Shown: positions 10,390 to 23,580 of the stretch, one piece after another | How positions within the stretch are numbered: position 1 is the first letter of the stretch | How the letters are laid out: the number at the start of each line of letters is the position of its first letter | Assembly: GCA_036785705.1 (NCBI GenBank) | Contig: JAWUZG010001121.1 | Coordinates: forward strand, 62,001-126,000 | Origin: Acanthornis magna | Taxonomy: Eukaryota; Chordata; Aves; Passeriformes; Acanthizidae | Reading direction: 5' to 3' | DNA length: 64,000 bases | The notes under the pieces: model-generated | What the model was told of the DNA's origin: nothing | The model's input: the letters and a program-made list of their open reading frames with translations, nothing else | Databases searched by the model: none | Position numbers and translations under genes: made by a program

Positions 10390-13300
10390 CCAGTTTACGT
10401 ATTATATTACAGGAGCTGACACAAATTTTGTTACCGCACAAGTATCAAAGTGCACTTTCCCATTGTGATGCACCAGCTTCACAGAAGTGATAGTGCAGGA
10501 ATGTGGTGCTCTCATTTTTCCAAAAGAGATGGGCTTCCCAACAAGACTATGCATTTTCGACAACAGAGCGCCTCTAGGGAATACCCTAGGAATGTGGTTC
10601 CCTTAACACCCTCAGAAAGGTATGCCATCTTGCATAACAGAAGCTGTTCTCTACATGAAAGAGTATTACAACACCACATCAAGCAAAAGAACACAACTTC
10701 AGTTTCTTTAAAGCAAAATGAAAGCTAGTGAGTCAGTCCCATTTTCATTTTCCTGCGATGCTATATGTAATTGATAAATTGTCACAAGAATAAAACATAG
10801 ATATAAATATTTCTTCTGCATGGAACCACCCATTCAAATTGTAAGAAAGAACCCAAACATCATCAGCAGTACTCAATGATGTAATTAGAGTATAATAAGT
10901 ATACTGTGAATGAGTTTGTTCTCCAATTTGTTTTTCTGCTTGCAATCATAACATTGCCTGAGCCTAACTTTTTGTATCTAATGTTCCATTAGTACCCAGC
11001 ATTCTAGCTCAGGTTATTTCCTGAAATTCTTTTGCAATCCACAAGGCCACACAAGGTCAGTACTTTCAGATATTGAACCACTGCCATCTGAAGACATTCC
11101 AGCTGTGAGGGTTAGCTAGTTTTCCTGCCATGAACATCTCCTTCATTTACAAGATTGCTTTCTCCACATTTCCCTTTTCACTCAGTAAATGAAAATTACA
11201 TGCGTCTCTGTTTTAATGAGGAAAAAATAGAAACTGAAGATTTCATGTCAGAACTCCAGTGTTTCAAATAAGACTGTTTTCCTTCCTCCCCCCTATTCTT
11301 AATGCTTATTTCTCTTTTCCCCTGTGTTCATTAAACTGTCCTGTCTACGGTAATATGGATCAAAGTCCACTCAGAATTACACAGCCCTAATGCAAAATGA
11401 TCTACAAAGAACTTCATAATGCTGCTTAATTTGCCGATCTTTAGGGTAAGTTGCTCAAGATACAGAGATCCCATTCGCATATCAGCTTTCCTAATGACTG
11501 GAACTCAGTTCTTAGATTAGTCCATCAGAAAGAATACTCATCAAGGTTAATTTAATCAGGTGTAGACAATGTGTTGAAACAGTCTCCAGTCAATGGAGAA
11601 AAAAATATCCACCAGCAAAGCCTAATCTGACTGTTCTGACTCCCTCTGTGGAGGACAAATGCCATCTCCTCCACTGAGTATAGACGGGGTTGATGGAGAT
11701 CAGCCTTACTGAGCTAATGTCAGCGTTCACAAGGAGCTCCTTCAAGTTTATTTCCTCATCTCTGTTTTCCTTTTCTCAGGCTTTACTGTCAGAGGACAAA
11801 ACTGCTGCCAAAACTCAGACCCCAGAGGACTTAAGGAATATTTAAGTAGTCTCCATACCTACAGAGTGTATACATTTAGCCAGTTCTTTCTGAAACTGAG
11901 ATGCATGGAAATGTCACATTCCAGACATCAAAATCTCACTGCAGTGGAGCAGCCTAGGGATCAAAATCAAACTATAACTAAAAGCTTAGATAGAAACACA
12001 GAATTTGCAAAGCAAACTAAAATCTGTACATCTGGGAAAAAAATCATATGCACATTTTTTGCTGTGCAGGTGACAAGCACAGAACTTTATGGGATACAAA
12101 CACAGGTCCATGCTGGTGGACTTTTACATGCATGTATGCCACTAAAAATTAAGATGTGGGTGTGGGTATTGACCATGCTCACCCATGCAAGTGTGCTCAA
12201 AAAGACTTTTGATGACATGAAAACAGCGTCAGTGCATAGCTATTTATGACTTTAAGGTGGCCTCCCGCATCTTATAAATTTCTGAAGCAACTAAGAGTTG
12301 AGAAAGGAAACTGGTGCTGTGATGTTGATCATAGCATCATCCTGGGCGCCTGCACAGTTGTGCAGGAAAAGGCGAGCCCCTAAAGCCAAGCAGCAGTGTC
12401 ACTTCTTCCCAGCATGCAGTCTTCAGAAGCAGGCACAGGGAACATATCAAGAATATAGCAAAGATGTGTAGGAAAAAAAAATCACGAGGAATGGACACCA
12501 AGATCTATGTAATAAAAGATCAGTCTTTGTTACTTCCTTGGTTCCTCTGATATTCAAGGGCACCACAGTCTCACAAAGCATTGACCTTCCCAGCAGTCCC
12601 ACATGGGTGAGAAGTACTCCCCTCCCTCCACGTGGGGACATGAGGTACGAGTGATCAAGAATAATGAGTCTGATGCAGCCTGGGATGTGGCCCTGAGAAG
12701 TTTGGCCAGCTGAGATGAGAACTGAGGAGCCATCTTCTGGCTCCTCATTCAGCTCCTGAAGAGAGAACCAGGGACTCAGTCAAGTAAGACTTGCAAGTTA
12801 CGGCCTGAAAGCACCAAGGAAAAGACTATAGATCTCTCTAAATCCTGAGTGAAGCACCACCTTTCCATATTTTTCACTAATATTTCCATGAATATTTCTT
12901 TCCACAGCTATAACCATCAACTCAACTAGATTTTCCTGTGGTACGTGGAGAGGGAATTCCCCACAATTAGGAAGAATATATAAAATTTAGTTTCCTTATT
13001 TGAAAGTATATAACATCTAATTCCCTGATTGCCATAGGTCATATAACTATGTTCAGAAACACCAAAATAGGAAAACATACTTGCCATAAATTGTTCTCTT
13101 CAAAACATACCACCAGCTAAAGCATGGTATTAAAGCTAATTTTAACATAATCTGAAATAGGATCAGAATAAGGATCACATTTCCCATGTTACATCTATTT
13201 TCAGGTTTAAAATATTCAAAACAAAAATGTTTACTTTTCCTAAATTTAAAAGCAACCTGCATGGCAAACTATATTCTGGCCAACACTGCTCATCAATTGA

Positions 13301-16300
13301 ACATTTCAGGGTTTTTCTGGACATACAGAGCTCTCACTGCAATGAATCAGGCAGAGCTGAATATAAATTTTTACCTAGATCCAAACAGAGGACTTAATAA
13401 TTACTAGTGAAGGAATACTTTCAAATTCTTGTTTTATTTCATTTCTCATTTTTAGTCACATTTTCTCTGAGCTTTAAGAATGACTTTAGGCTATTCAGTT
13501 TAAGCAAACCTGGCTGGATTAATCAACAGCATCACACATTTTGTACCAGACCAAATATTGATCCATGAAGAGTTATTTCTGAAGGGTATTAGAAATGGAA
13601 AACTTACATGTGTTCTTTTCTGTAACTCGTTCACCTATCTCTATACAAAATTGAAGTTTCATTTATGGTTTTTACAGTTTGGTCTAGACTTACTCTGAAA
13701 AAGTATTCAGGAGATGCACACAGAAATTACCATGCCTTTAGGAATTTGAAAGTATAAATCTGCACTTTTAAACTACAAATATCCATTTCAATACTTACAA
13801 ATAAAATAATAAGCCATTTTATGATTTCTATTTAGCTTGTTTTTCAGAAAAACCAAAGTAAAAAATTTTAAAAATTGGGAATAACAATCCCACCAAAAAT
13901 TTAAGGATCTGATCTTTCAAGAAAACCCAGACTCAGTTGAAAACTTGATCATTGATGCCCATTCCTGATTTCAAGGAGAATTAAAAGCACAGAAAACTTC
14001 TTTACAGGACTCCTTATTATATTGTGTACTTTGTTGTGCTTTGTGAGAACTCAGTAAAATTAATAATTTCAGCTTAGAAAGATGAGACATTCTGTGCCTT
14101 AGCTGGAAGCTATCTTCCTTGTCTATTAGTCAAACATTCAAAAGGATATAACACAGAGTTTAGTTTCTGGCCTGGCAACATTTCTCAGCTGCTTTACATG
14201 AGGTTTGCTGCTAATAACTAGACAGGATGTAAAGAACTAAGGAGCATCAAAAAGTGGTTCTAGGATAAATATGTTTCACTGCCAACACAGGAACTGAGCA
14301 TTTGTGCAAATCTAAGACAGAGTTTGGTTTTCTTTAGGAACTGATTCTTTATCGATGCTTCTAAACATGAACAGTTTCCATAATGCATTCAGTATATTAA
14401 ATTACCAGCTTAGCTTTCAAGCAGAGTCTACTGTCACAAATCTGTTCTACCTCCCATACGTTCCAAACTTCAAAGATTTTTCAAATATCTGTTTTGGTCC
14501 CAGTGCTATTCTATTGAGAACAGGCCCAAACAAAATTTGTAAGACAAAGGTAATGAAATTACAGGATATGTCACTTTGATCTGTTTTCTTCAGTGCACCA
14601 CACAAACCAGACCCTGAAAAGTACATCTGAAGATAAACAGCTCATACACTGTTGAAGCACTGTGCATTTTCAGCATTTCCTGTGCTGAAACAGCCTTGAG
14701 TGGGCTATGTAGATAAATGAACACCATGAAAAGCACAGACAGATCTGCTTGCAAGATACTTAACACTGCCTGTGGGATAAACATTCATACAAGTCAAGAC
14801 TCCACTGAGTATATAGAAATTAAATATATCATTTGGAAATACAATAAACAAAAATGTTTCACAAACTTAGAGCTGATCTGAGAAAGTGCAGATTAAGCCG
14901 AGTACAATCTTATAAAGGTACAGAGCCTCCTGCCACCGCAGCAGTGTCTGCAGACTCCTGATTTCACCAAATGTGCCCCAGTTTCCATGCCACATACATT
15001 ATCCTATATGTTGTGCAGCAAATTGAGTGAAAACATGGATGAAGGCACAGGTCAGTGCTGGCTTTTGCTGAGGTGGAGTGCAGTGACAGTGTACTTGGGT
15101 GAAGAAACACTGGAGAGGCATTTCCTCCCTTCCAGATGACTGGCAGCAGGGAAGTGATACAGCCCTAAAGCACAGGTGCCCTCATCCAAAGGGAGGGACT
15201 TGGGTCACTAAAAGGACCTGCAAGAAACAGGGACAGCTACTTGTCTTCCTCAAGCTGACTGGTTAGTGAGAAGGAGCACCATTCACTCCCAACACATGCA
15301 CCTTTCACATCAGCTTCAGCAGATCGTTTTCTCTTCCTTCTCAAGCCAGTATAGATTAAACAGATTTACCAGAGATTCCACGGTACACATGAAAGATGAT
15401 TGACATCGAATCACTGTGACCCCCAAATCAGTTACACCCTAAAAGGTCAAAAGCAGCACACTTTGTTTAACAGATTCAAAAATCTGACTGTGACTTACTG
15501 TCCTTTCAATACAAACAGTTGTATTTACTGACAAATTGGCATTGTTTTTCCAAAGAAGAATCTCTTTCCTTATTTCAAGACCAAGGCCAAACCAAAACTG
15601 TCTGAACTGCTTCTTAGACACAGATCAAATATAATATCCCTAAAGGTCATGTCAAGAGCCATCCTTCAAGGTTAGCTGCATTAGATGATGACTATAAACA
15701 AGTAGATAACAATAGCTAAATAGACATTTGCTTTTTGCAACATGTTCTCACTGGCATCAGTAGATCTGCTAATGGGAGCAAGTGCAACTCACTAGGATGT
15801 GTCTGCTAGGACAGCAGAGGGGGCATTGCCCATTTTGCTTTAGAAACACACAGCAGTGAAGGAACAGGATGAGGATTGCATAAGAAAGATCACATTTGCT
15901 GAAGAAATTGCACCTGACTTAAAGAAGGCCTAAAAGACCACTTCTCCAGTTTGTTTCTAGGATAAGATGGTTATGAGGGTGAAGCATATGAATAGCAAAA
16001 GGCTTATTTTTTACCTTTTCTCCTCAGCTGAGTTTTCACAGCACAGACTAGGAGCACAGTCAATAAGGTCGGGATGAATATTGCAAAATTAATTAGGAAA
16101 CTGCAAAGGAAACAGCTAGGAAACTGAAAATTAAGCAGATCAAACAGGAGGTCCACATATCGACCATGGCCAACATCCAGGGAGAAAACTTTCACACATC
16201 TTTCAGTCTCACACCTTCACAGTGGCAAAAGACTGCAGTATGACCATCTCCTACTTTGCTGAAAACAGCTGCTAATAGCTCCAGCACCAGAAAATCTAGA

Positions 16301-16913
16301 GAAAAATTGTTTTCCTAGGAAGCTCCTTTCATCTCTATAGGTCTTGGACACCATTAAGTCACACTTGTAACTTTGAAGGCATTCTTTATCCGTGGAAATG
16401 CATAACAAAATGGGACACATCACACATATTTTCCGGTCAGCAGCAGGCAAGCACTGGCTTATGCACAAGCAAGGTGTGCATCGTTTCCCCACAGAAAGCT
16501 TCAATTATCTTAATGAGACTACTCATGTTGGAAGCATCTACATCAAACAATCTGTTTAGTTTATTTAAGATGCGATAAGGAGGCAGTTAGTGCATAGACT
16601 CAGTGTGGAAGATATTCTTTGCTTTTTCCTCAGACAAACTCATAAAAATTCACATCAATGGAAGCTGAAGCTAACCAAATTCAGGCTAGAAGTTTAATCA
16701 CTGCAACGTCACACTGAAATGCAGAGGCTTTAGCATTGCCTGACACCTTGAAATCAAAGCTAGCAAACTGTTAAAGATGTGCTATAACTCAGACACATAT
16801 TCATGGGCCTGACATAGCAACTGTTGTTGTGGTTTGTTGCCCAATATTATAAAGGCTGTCACTGAAGATCTTGGCTCTACCTCTGGTCACAGAGCACTTT
16901 AATCTATGGCACT
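10390..16913. other. Unique-looking non-coding DNA
   Basis: Long stretch without recognisable gene, LTR or LINE. Open frames of 60-127 codons (for example 11866-12249 plus) have ordinary non-coding composition and no domains. A slightly GC-richer patch lies at about 15030-15340. Confidence 0.5.
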
Positions 16914-16954
16914 ATTCATTTTACCTTCTTTCTGTGTCAAAAGGTAAAATGAAT
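16914..16954. repeat. Perfect 14-bp inverted repeat (hairpin)
   Basis: Arm 16914-16927 (ATTCATTTTACCTT) is exactly complementary to arm 16941-16954, around a 13-base loop (16928-16940). The next bases on either side do not pair. No target duplication or transposon body flanks it. Confidence 0.9.
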
Positions 16955-17917
16955 CAGTCTGTATGTGAACTTAAGTCACCAGCTTAAACATGTAAGGAAG
17001 GACGAAAAAGATAGAAACTCTTCACTTTAAGAGATTTTTGCTAGGACAGTTTTAAGTCTGTTTTACAATGTGAGTGGGTTGTTTTGTTTGGTTGGTCTTT
17101 TTAAGAGGAAAATGGCAGTGCTTTGGGATGGCTCCATTCACAAGATCGGAAGAGAAAGCAAAGAGATCTTCCTCCTCAAAAACATTTAATATAGACTAAT
17201 AAATTTAAATGAAATTGATGGAAAATATAGATCAATTAAGTAAAAAAATAATTACAATATATTTCCCACAGACCTGAGGAATGTGAAATAATAGTTACCT
17301 GGCTCCAGGTGGCAACAATTTCTATTTTCTTCCTACAAATATTTTTGACATAGCTCTGTGATAATATAGGATGAAATTCAGACCTATTTTTGAGTGATAG
17401 GGCATGGCCAAGATATCTTGGAAAATACTTCAAAAAGGCTTTCTAGTTTGATTCATTTGAAAATTCTCTTTGTTCAGTTTTATACTGAGGATAAGGTTGT
17501 GGCAAGAGTAAAAGCAAGAATAGCATAAGAGCATTTGTAGAAGGAGAGGAGTGTCAAGAGAGAGCCCTTGAGTGCCCTCTGTCCCAGCTTTCCTCTTCCA
17601 ACCTGAAAAAGCACCTGAAAAAAAATGTTGGTGCTTTCGTGTTCTCCTAATATTACTTTTCTTGTCTAGAGCATTTGCTGATAGCAGTCTTCCAAACTCT
17701 TTGGAAGAGTTTTTTCTGGAACAGTTTTTCTGGAAATTACTTTCTGAAATAATCTTACTTAAACAAATGAAAACCAGCTGTCTTCTCAGGACTAGAAATC
17801 ATTGGATATACAAACACATGACACTGTAAGCAAAGATATACAGGAAAAAGATTGTGAGCAATACATCAGGCAAAGCACTCAACAAAACCACAAGAATAGA
17901 GCCATGAGGAATCTTAT
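16955..17917. other. Non-coding, nothing recognised
   Basis: AT-rich sequence up to the LTR. The 85-codon frame at 17572-17829 has Leu/Phe-rich chance composition. Confidence 0.5.
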
Positions 17918-18500
17918 TGTGCTGGTTTTGGCTGCAGTACAGTTGGTTTTCTTCACAGTGGTTCATATGGGGCTTAGTTTCAGATTTGTGCTGAACATGG
18001 TGATGATAATACAGAGATGTTTTTGTTACTGCTGAGCAGGGCATACACAGAGCCAAGGTCTTTGCTGCTTTTCCTACAGCCATGCTGGTGAGGAGGCTGG
18101 AGGTGCATGGGAGGAGACACAGCTGGGACAGGTGACCCAAACTGACCAAAGGGGAATGCCAGACCATGTGACATCCTGCTCAGGGGAGGGGGGATATAGT
18201 AGGAAGAAGGGGAACATCTGAAGTGATGGCTTTTGCCTCCCCAAGTCACTGTTACCTGTGATGGGGCCCTTCTCTCCTGGAGGTGGCTGAGCACCTGCCT
18301 GCCCTTGGGAAACACTGAATTAATTCCTTGTTTTCCTTTGCTTGTGTGTTTGACTTTTGCTTTCCCTATTAAACTGTCTTTATCTCAACCCATGAGTTTT
18401 CTCATTTTTACCCTTCCCATTCTCTCCCCAATCCCACTGGTGGGGGAGAGAGCGAGCAGCTGCCTGGGGCTTGGCTGCTGGCTGGGGTTAAACCATGACA
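17918..18500 (+). mobile_element. Endogenous retrovirus LTR, plus strand, solo
   Basis: Starts TGTGCTGGTTTTGGCTG and ends TTAAACCATGACA, a 583-bp LTR of a type common in bird genomes. Recognisable in order: the TTTTTGTTACTGCTGAGCAGG segment (18019-18039), the ACACAGCTGGGACAGGTGA segment (18116-18134), the AACTGACCAAAGGG block (18141-18154), a degraded TATA area at about 18180-18200, an ATTAAA poly(A) signal (18368-18373), the TATCTCAACCCATGAG block, and the terminal GGGGTTAAACCA(T)GACA. No internal retroviral sequence or partner LTR is present within the window, so it is probably a solo LTR. The bases next to each end (CTTAT and GAGGC) do not match, so no target duplication survives. Class (ERVK or ERV1-like) not assigned. 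Confidence 0.9.
18368..18373 (+). promoter_or_regulatory. Poly(A) signal ATTAAA of the LTR
   Basis: Common variant poly(A) signal, followed by a T-rich stretch. The position fits the R/U5 boundary of this LTR type. Confidence 0.6.
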
Positions 18501-21500
18501 GAGGCTAAGGCAAAGCCTCAGAAACAGGCAGAGGAAGAGAAGGAACTACACTTCCTTCAAGTACTCTCTGTACTCCAAACATTTACAGCCACAGCTTTTC
18601 TTAAGCCAAGCATGCTTTCACTCACTTACTAATTCTCCAGAGAACACTGTCAGGAATTTGCGTGATGTTTTAATACACACAATGGCCTGCGGCAAGGATT
18701 TCCACCGATTAACAACACATGACGTCGAGAGTTGGCTTCTCTGTTTTGTTTTGCATTTTTACCGACAAATTTAAGCATGAATCCTTTACCAGCATCCGAT
18801 ACCTGTAACACTCTTAGGAAGGATAAATACCACTGAAATCTAATGTCCTCCTCTCTGCTCAACTAGTTTTGGCTGAATTAGACAACTAATAGCAAAACAA
18901 TCCAAATCACTCACCCAAAATGCATCCTGCAGGATCACTGAGGCATCATTCCCTTGCCTAGGGCTTCTCACCTTCCCCTTGACCAGGTATCATGAGCTCC
19001 ACCAGCCACAGGGAGCCCACCAGGGCTCAGACAGCTCTTTCAGGGACACTTCTGTCACCTATCAATCCCACCTATTGGCACCCTTCCTGTGACAATCATA
19101 ACCTCTTTCTCAGAGACAAATCCAGTGAATGAGTGTTAGGAATAGCTTCCCTTGTTCTAATAAAACAGTTATACCATAAATACATTAAAGAGTGGTGGCC
19201 ACCTTTGCTCTACTGCCACATGAATCAGGAAGGCAAAATCTGTTCCCACTGACAGATCCTGCTTTGCCTTTTGCCAAGTTTGAATGCTGTGCTGTTATTT
19301 ATTTAACTTTGGTAGTTGCAATGTAAACAGATAGACAATTCTGGTTACATATATCTTTTACTGGGTTAGGGAAAATTAGAAGCAGATGGTAGCAATACTG
19401 AGTGTACCTATAAAAAACAAGTGTCTGGTTCAGAGCTATCTGAAATCAAGGGAGGAGCTTCCACCAGGAGTCTGAAGGGTTATTGGTGACAGTGGCCAAA
19501 GCATGCAGCCATGGGTGAACAGCCTGGTGCTCCCCTTAGCACACACAGCGAGCTTCCTCCTGGGTGACGAGCCCTTGCACTTGCAGTAATGGCAGGCAGG
19601 GAGAGGGGACACACCCATCCCGGTGCACCTCTGGTGTCTGAGAGGGTTGTGTCCCTGGGGAGGGAGTGTGCTGATGAGTTGTGCAAGTGTAAACTATAGA
19701 CAGGACTGGACTCTTCACCCTTCACAGAAATCAGCATCCCTTCAGGTGTGGAGCTGGAGAACAGTTTTGCAAATACAGGGAGAAGAAAGCACAAGTGGCT
19801 TTCTTCTCACAGTGGCTCCCCAGCTTCTGAGTGACACTGACAAACTTCCACAGCTACACAGCCCAACATAAATAGACTTAAGGAGGCATCCTGGTAACAC
19901 TTCAGCAGAAGCCTCCATAAGTTTTGTAATGATTCTACTAACAAAAGTCACTTTGGCTGTCTTTCTCTACTCCCCAGTTAAACCCAATTCCTCACTTTCT
20001 GCCAGCAAAGAAGTAAGACAGACCTTAACAAAACAGAAATGCTCAGAAAGTGCTACATTTCCATCCATCAGAAAGCAAAAGCACAGATAAGGTATGAGTC
20101 CCACTAAATCAAAACCTACAATTAAAGAAACTGTTGTCTGCACTCCATAACCAAGTTGTGTTTACACAACAATTTTATCCAGCTTGTCATCTCATCAGCT
20201 TTCAGAACATATATTTCAGAGAACTCATTGCATGGTTACATTATGCTGTCTCCACAATTATTTCCATTAGATAGCAATAATAGGTCATATTATAAAGATT
20301 TCACTTGTTTTTCTGGCTAATGACTAAGTAAAAATTCTTTATGTAACCCAACATATTAATGTTTAAAAACATTTTGATTGCATCTAGAAAGATTCCAGGA
20401 ATTCATTTGAAAACAATTCTCTGAGCTGCATGCTGCCTTTATGATTTTGCTAGAATTTATAATCAATTTTAATTAGCATTTACACTTAAGATGTAATGTA
20501 TCATAATCCAGTCTCATTCTCTTAAAAATCATTAAAATTAGTGAGAAAAGACAAGCTAATATTTTTTTTTTCACTTCATCTAGGAGGGTTTTTTTCAGTT
20601 CAGTAATAGTATAGGTACATATACTATCCATTCAAAGATGGGAAAATTGATGAAAAGTAATTAACAGCACAAATTAAGTTTTGCTATCACCCTGAAACAA
20701 AATAACTATCAGTAGATGCTAATTAGCTGGCAAGTATAAGGAAAGACAGTCTGACAAGGGCATTCAGAACAAAAAGTTCCAAGTTCTATTTAGCACAATT
20801 ATCCAATTTTTATGTGCTGCGTGCTTCTGGCTCCCCTAGTCAAGATCTCTGTTTGAGGACAGAGTGGCTGTTTCTCTCCTCCTCAGCAGAAGATAAAGAA
20901 GGGCCAAAGAATATGTGTAATGTCAGTCTCATTTCTCAGTCAAATTCAGCCAGCCATAAGCATAATTCACAATATAAATTAGTGTTGTTGCAAATCATAG
21001 TCTGGGCTTTGTTTCCTTTTCCTCTCACAGATATGACCTATACGTCAGGCTGAATTCTGGGTATCTTCTCCATATGCTAAATCATGCAAACTAGTGCATT
21101 TTCTTTGAGCTTCCTGACACACCTCTACATCTACAGATAAAAAATGCTGCTCCCTCCCGCTCTACCCCCCCACCAAAAAAAGGCAGGCTGTCAGGAGCAG
21201 TGGGTCTCATCATTTCTATGCATTATCTAAGGGACAGCAACCAATGTGGCAAGGGGATGTTCTGTGCTCTCCCTACAAGGAAGAGAACAAAAGCAAGACA
21301 CTGGTTCGAAGGTCTTTGAGAGCTTTCTAATCCTCAAAGGAATGACAGGATTCAACCATTAAAAAAAACCCCAAAAACCAAAAAACAGCTAAGTCCAAGG
21401 GAAGGGGTATGAGCTGATGTGCCATGCCTTCTGTTTGAATTTGCCACAGCTGCTTTCCAGTACATATGGAAGAACTGGGTAAACACATGGATAGTTTCTT

Positions 21501-22289
21501 CAGTAATTTACTTAAATAAAATAGATAATTAGTTTAAATGCTAAAAGAGGAAAGAAAACACTGGGCCACTTCTATCCTCCTATAGTCCCATATTCCCAAA
21601 ATTGTGAGGATACAAATGCAGCCAGTGTAGCCGCCAAGACACAACTGAGGGGTAATGGTATCTTCTGAACTTCAGGAGCAAAAGGCAAGAGCAAACACAG
21701 GCAATGCAATCTCAAAATCTCCTACTGACAGGAGGCAAAAAGCCACATTTCCTACAGGGTCCTTCCTTGTTTATGTCTAGGAGGTTGTCTGAGGCTAAAG
21801 ACTACTACCTACTACCTTCCCTGTCACTTTTAAATTGTTATATGTCTTTCTCTTCTTCCTCTCATGTATTTTTTTCTTTTTTTTTTCCCAATAAATTACA
21901 TAAGTTGGTAATAGAAAACACAAGCTACACAATGTGAATTCCCAAATCCTTGGAATTAATTAGTACTTCACTGAAACGCCATTTAAGAAAAATGGACTTT
22001 TATTACTATGACTAATCAGAGCAATGCTGTTTACAGTAAGGGTATGTTGTGGATGCCTCTAAACTGCTTTTGCAATATAGAAGAAAAATTGGCAGCAAAT
22101 GGCATGTATTGGCTTGCATTCATGCTGTTCCAGGTTGGTTATATTTACACTGCTCTGTAGAAAGCAGGCCCTGGTGGATATGTGGAAAATATGTCAATAT
22201 ATCTGTGTTCAGTAGCCACGGCTTCCTCTAAAAGGGAACAAGTTGTTTTTGTGCCAAGAGGAGGCAAGAAGATAACTGACACTGGGCAA
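18501..22289. other. Non-coding DNA with two GC-richer patches
   Basis: GC-richer patches lie at about 18940-19070 and 19440-19680. Overlapping open frames on both strands there (60-104 codons) contradict each other and show no domains. A strongly AT-rich, homeodomain-word-rich stretch lies at 20200-20560. A short A/C motif sits at 21360-21390. No repeat family recognised. Confidence 0.5.
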
Positions 22290-22340
22290 TCACAGAGCTG
22301 GGGCCGTCACAGAGCTGGGGCCGTCACAGAGCTGGGGCCA
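22290..22340 (+). repeat. 17-bp tandem repeat, three copies
   Basis: Units start at 22290, 22307 and 22324, each reading TCACAGAGCTGGGG followed by CCG (CCA in the third). The period is not a multiple of three, which argues against coding function. Confidence 0.9.
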
Positions 22341-23399
22341 CAGTGCAAAACAGAGAGCGAGACAAAACAAGAGCACAAACATATCCATGAAATGTATGTC
22401 ACACACTCACACATGTAAATCACTTTAGAAGATTTTGGAAGGACATCAATAACTTCAAAAATAATTAGTAACCGAATCACTGTGTGGGCGTTTACTGCTG
22501 CAGCACACAATATCGAGGGTCATGGTAAGGGACTTAGAGTGATATGGAGCTTTTCCATCTGCTTTCATTTTGCTTACTTTCTACAACAGAAATATTTGAT
22601 GCAGACTGAGTTTTGCTGTCCTTTCTCTATGTGCCCCTGCAGTTCTGTGGGTCTTATATCCAGAGGTAGAAAAGAAAACCAACAGAAATCATTGAGCCAA
22701 TGATACACAGCAGGAATATGAACAGCATCACATTAGGCAAAACAATTACTTCTTTTTTGGTTGGTTTTAAATCAGCAGCATTTCACTATCCCTCTTTTTA
22801 CTTAATATTTTTCCATAAGAGGTTTTATTTGTTGTGATTTAAATGCTATAATTCTTCACAATATTTAAGGTATTTTATACAACACAAACATCTCTCTGAA
22901 ACATTCCTGCTCTTTGTTTAAGTTCAGAGAATTTAAGAATCAGTCTAGCAGTTGACAAGACTGCTCTCACCAAGTAAACCAGCAACAATCCTGTTCTCAC
23001 AGGACCACTATCTAAACTGATGTTTATTTTGGCACTGGTAGTTATGGTATGTCTCTGTTAACATAACTGTGATCAATAAATGGACAACAAAGTTCTTTCA
23101 CAGGAGCCATCCATCTGTTACTTGCTGTTAAGGTATTGATTTGTATTCTGCATGTGCAGCCACATTACCACACAATATACATAATACAAGATTGCAATTA
23201 CTGAAACTTGGAGCTAAACCTTCATTTGTCTCATAGGTGGGGCAAATAAAAATAATGAACTCGTGACATTCATACACAAGCAACATTATTATTTCCATTT
23301 CTCCATTTTGATGCCAAGGAAAATACATCCACACAAAACACACCTCGCAGTATCTTGAGAACAATAAAAGGTTTCAAAAGTTATGGTATTGTAATAACT
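22341..23399. other. Non-coding, nothing recognised
   Basis: Unique-looking AT-rich DNA. Frames crossing it are short and domain-free. Confidence 0.5.
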
Positions 23400-23580
23400 C
23401 CCCTTTCAGAAAGCTGATTAGAGAATCTTAATAGCAAGTTCAGAATTTCAACAACAACAAAAAATCCTCTGCCTCATTTAATGAGATCGTTTAATGAAGA
23501 GCGCTCAATTACAGTTTTATGAAGACATCGTCATGTCCCTTTAATTGCTCTTTCCTATTCTAATTAACCTCTTGAATGCC
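23400..23580. promoter_or_regulatory. Candidate conserved non-coding element
   Basis: Dense in homeodomain-type words within 180 bases: TTTAATGAG, TTTAATGAAG, CAATTACAG, TTTAATTGC and CTAATTAACC. It has balanced composition with no long homopolymers apart from one A-run. The appearance is typical of conserved vertebrate enhancers, but no conservation data are available, so this is inference only. Confidence 0.25.

Noticed and set aside
10731..10735. AGTCA as a right-hand target duplication for the LTR at 9936
   Set aside because: The sequence before it ends in TG rather than CA and is about 340 bases beyond the recognisable LTR. A 5-mer match at that distance is likely chance.
11866..12249. 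127-codon plus frame
   Set aside because: No domain or conservation evidence, in AT-rich unique DNA where a frame of this length is expected by chance in 64 kb.
22290..22340. CRISPR-like or coding repeat
   Set aside because: Units are directly adjacent with no spacers, and the period of 17 disrupts reading frames. It is a simple tandem repeat in vertebrate DNA.
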